Shown here: positions 6,189 through 7,488 of the stretch, one piece after another
How the letters are laid out: each line of letters begins with the position of its first letter
How positions within the stretch are numbered: the stretch's first letter is position 1
From: FEN-1219 sp036563665
GTDB taxonomy: Bacteria; Pseudomonadota; Gammaproteobacteria; Steroidobacterales; Rariloculaceae
DNA length: 7,488 bases
NCBI GenBank assembly: GCA_036563665.1
Contig: DATCLY010000010.1
Coordinates: 1 to 7,488, forward strand
Reading direction: 5' to 3'
Made by a program: the position numbers and the translations under genes
The notes under the pieces: generated by a model
Databases searched by the model: none
What the model was told of the DNA's origin: nothing
What the model saw: only the letters and a program-made list of their open reading frames with translations

Positions 6189-7488
6189 ATGGTCCAGGCC
6201 AAAGCCCAGAGCGCGCCGAGCCAACGCAGCCCGCGCGCCATCCCGGACCGCATCGGCAAGTACGTGATCATCAACGAGGTCGGGCAAGGCAGCACCGGCC
6301 GCGTGTTCCTGTCGCACGACCCGTATTACGGCCGCGACGTCGCCATCAAGCTCTACAACATCGAGGAGGAAGACGAGCAGAAGGCGCGGGTCACCCGCAA
6401 GATGTTCTTCAACGAGGCGCAGATGATGGGGCGCCTCCAGCATCCGAACATCCTCCCGATCTACGACGCGGGCGAGGAGAACGGCGCATATTACGTCGTA
6501 ACCGAGCACGTGCACGGCGCGCGCACGCTGGCGGCGTACTGCAAGCCGGACAACCTGCTGCGCGTGGAGGACGTGGTCGAGATCATGTTCAAGTGCGCGA
6601 AGGGGCTGCACTACGCGCACGGCCGCGGCGTCATCCACCGCGACATCAAGCCGAGCAACATCATGCTCACGCTCGACAACGACGTCCGCATCATCGATTT
6701 CGGCATCGCGATCGTGAAGGACTCGAACGTCTCGAGGATCGAGGGGATCGCGGGCTCGCCGAGCTACATGTCGCCCGAGCAGGTGCAGTCGGCGGAGATC
6801 ACTCCGCGCTCGGACATCTATTCGCTCGGCGCGGTCATGTACGAGCTCTTGACCGGCTATCGGCCGTTCCGCGCGAACAATCTGAGCCGGCTGCTGCATC
6901 AGATCGTCTACGCGACGCCGCCGCCGCTCCACACGCTTCGGCCCGAGATCTCCGAGGAGATCGAGGACGTGGTCTCAACGGCGCTCCGAAAGGAGCCCGA
7001 GAACCGATTCCAGACCGGCCTCGAGTTCGCGGCGGCGCTGACGCGGGTCTTCCATACGCTGCGCGCGCAGTCGGACCGCATCGACAAGCAGGCGCAATTC
7101 GAGCAGCTGCGCAAGCTGCGCTTCTTCCACGAGTTCTCGCACTCGGAGATCTGGGAGGTGCTGCGCGCGAGCGAATGGCGCGACTACGCCGACGGCGACG
7201 AGATCATCCGCGAGGGCGAGCTCGACGACCGCTTCTACATCATCGTCTCGGGGCAGGTGTCGGTGCGCTCCGGAAGGCGCGAGGTCGGCATCCTCGCAGA
7301 GGGTGACTGCTTCGGCGAGACGAGCTACGTGCGCGGCGCGCGCCGCACGGCGACGATCGTCGCCCAAGGTCCGGTCACGCTGATGCGGGTCAGCTCGACC
7401 CTGCTCGAGCAGGCGTCCTCGGCGTGCCAGCTCCGATTCAACAAGGTCTTCCTGCGCGCGCTCATCGAGCGGCTGCATCGTGCCGCGA
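6189..7488 (+). CDS. Ser/Thr protein kinase with C-terminal cyclic-nucleotide-binding domain (3' end outside window)
   Basis: At least 433 aa; the frame is open at the window edge. A Hanks-type kinase spans about 25-290 with all key residues: glycine loop GQGSTGRV (32-39), VAIK lysine K54, helix-C glutamate E76, HRDIKPSN (150-157), DFG (170-172), SPE (195-197) and SDIYSLG (208-214). A basic helical linker (about 291-311) leads to a CAP/PKG-type cNMP-binding domain (about 312-430): GDEIIREGELDDRFYIIVSGQVSV, then the phosphate cassette FGE (375-377) to R386-T387-A388. No N-terminal membrane segment is seen, so it is probably cytosolic. ATG 6189 is three nt after the pgpA stop, in the same frame, without a clear Shine-Dalgarno, suggesting coupling to pgpA. 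It is likely a kinase gated by a cyclic nucleotide; the ligand and targets are unknown. I know no specific gene name. Confidence 0.9.
   Translation, partial: MVQAKAQSAPSQRSPRAIPDRIGKYVIINEVGQGSTGRVFLSHDPYYGRDVAIKLYNIEEEDEQKARVTRKMFFNEAQMMGRLQHPNILPIYDAGEENGAYYVVTEHVHGARTLAAYCKPDNLLRVEDVVEIMFKCAKGLHYAHGRGVIHRDIKPSNIMLTLDNDVRIIDFGIAIVKDSNVSRIEGIAGSPSYMSPEQVQSAEITPRSDIYSLGAVMYELLTGYRPFRANNLSRLLHQIVYATPPPLHTLRPEISEEIEDVVSTALRKEPENRFQTGLEFAAALTRVFHTLRAQSDRIDKQAQFEQLRKLRFFHEFSHSEIWEVLRASEWRDYADGDEIIREGELDDRFYIIVSGQVSVRSGRREVGILAEGDCFGETSYVRGARRTATIVAQGPVTLMRVSSTLLEQASSACQLRFNKVFLRALIERLHRAA

Overview
The window is GC-rich, densely packed bacterial chromosome with every supported gene on the + strand. 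The gene order nrdR-ribD-ribE-ribBA-ribH-nusB-thiL-pgpA is the classic gammaproteobacterial riboflavin/NusB/thiamine cluster. Inserting riboflavin synthase and a RibBA-type protein between ribD and ribH is the Pseudomonas/Xanthomonas-like version rather than the shorter E. coli one. The very high GC and the GTGGGAG-type REP hairpins suggest a high-GC gammaproteobacterium of the xanthomonad/nevskial/steroidobacterial kind. That placement is inference, not a species call.

Layout. Positions 1-166 are non-coding: two tandem REP-type hairpins (plus a possible decayed third) and the leader of nrdR. From 167 to 5534, seven genes run almost without gaps: nrdR, ribD (9-nt gap), ribE (75-nt gap with a clear Shine-Dalgarno), ribBA (29-nt overlap), ribH (8-nt overlap), nusB (3-nt gap, TTG start) and thiL (ATGA overlap). 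Positions 5535-5705 are the only sizeable internal gap. It holds an inverted pair of REP elements (REPIN-like) and a third single copy. pgpA follows (5706-6185). Three nucleotides after its stop begins a Ser/Thr protein kinase with a C-terminal cyclic-nucleotide-binding domain, which runs off the right edge.

How the genes work together. RibBA (DHBP synthase half), RibD, RibH and RibE cover the riboflavin pathway except the GTP cyclohydrolase II step. The cyclohydrolase-like half of RibBA has lost its zinc cysteines and the GTP-site motif, so the cell should need a ribA elsewhere. NrdR (ribonucleotide reductase repressor), NusB (rRNA antitermination), ThiL (thiamine pyrophosphate) and PgpA (phosphatidylglycerol synthesis) are habitual neighbours rather than pathway partners.

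The least ordinary items are the kinase-cNMP fusion where ribA sits in some relatives, the degenerate RibBA domain, and the REP array with a compensatory base-pair change. I saw no tRNA, rRNA, CRISPR array, insertion sequence or FMN riboswitch.
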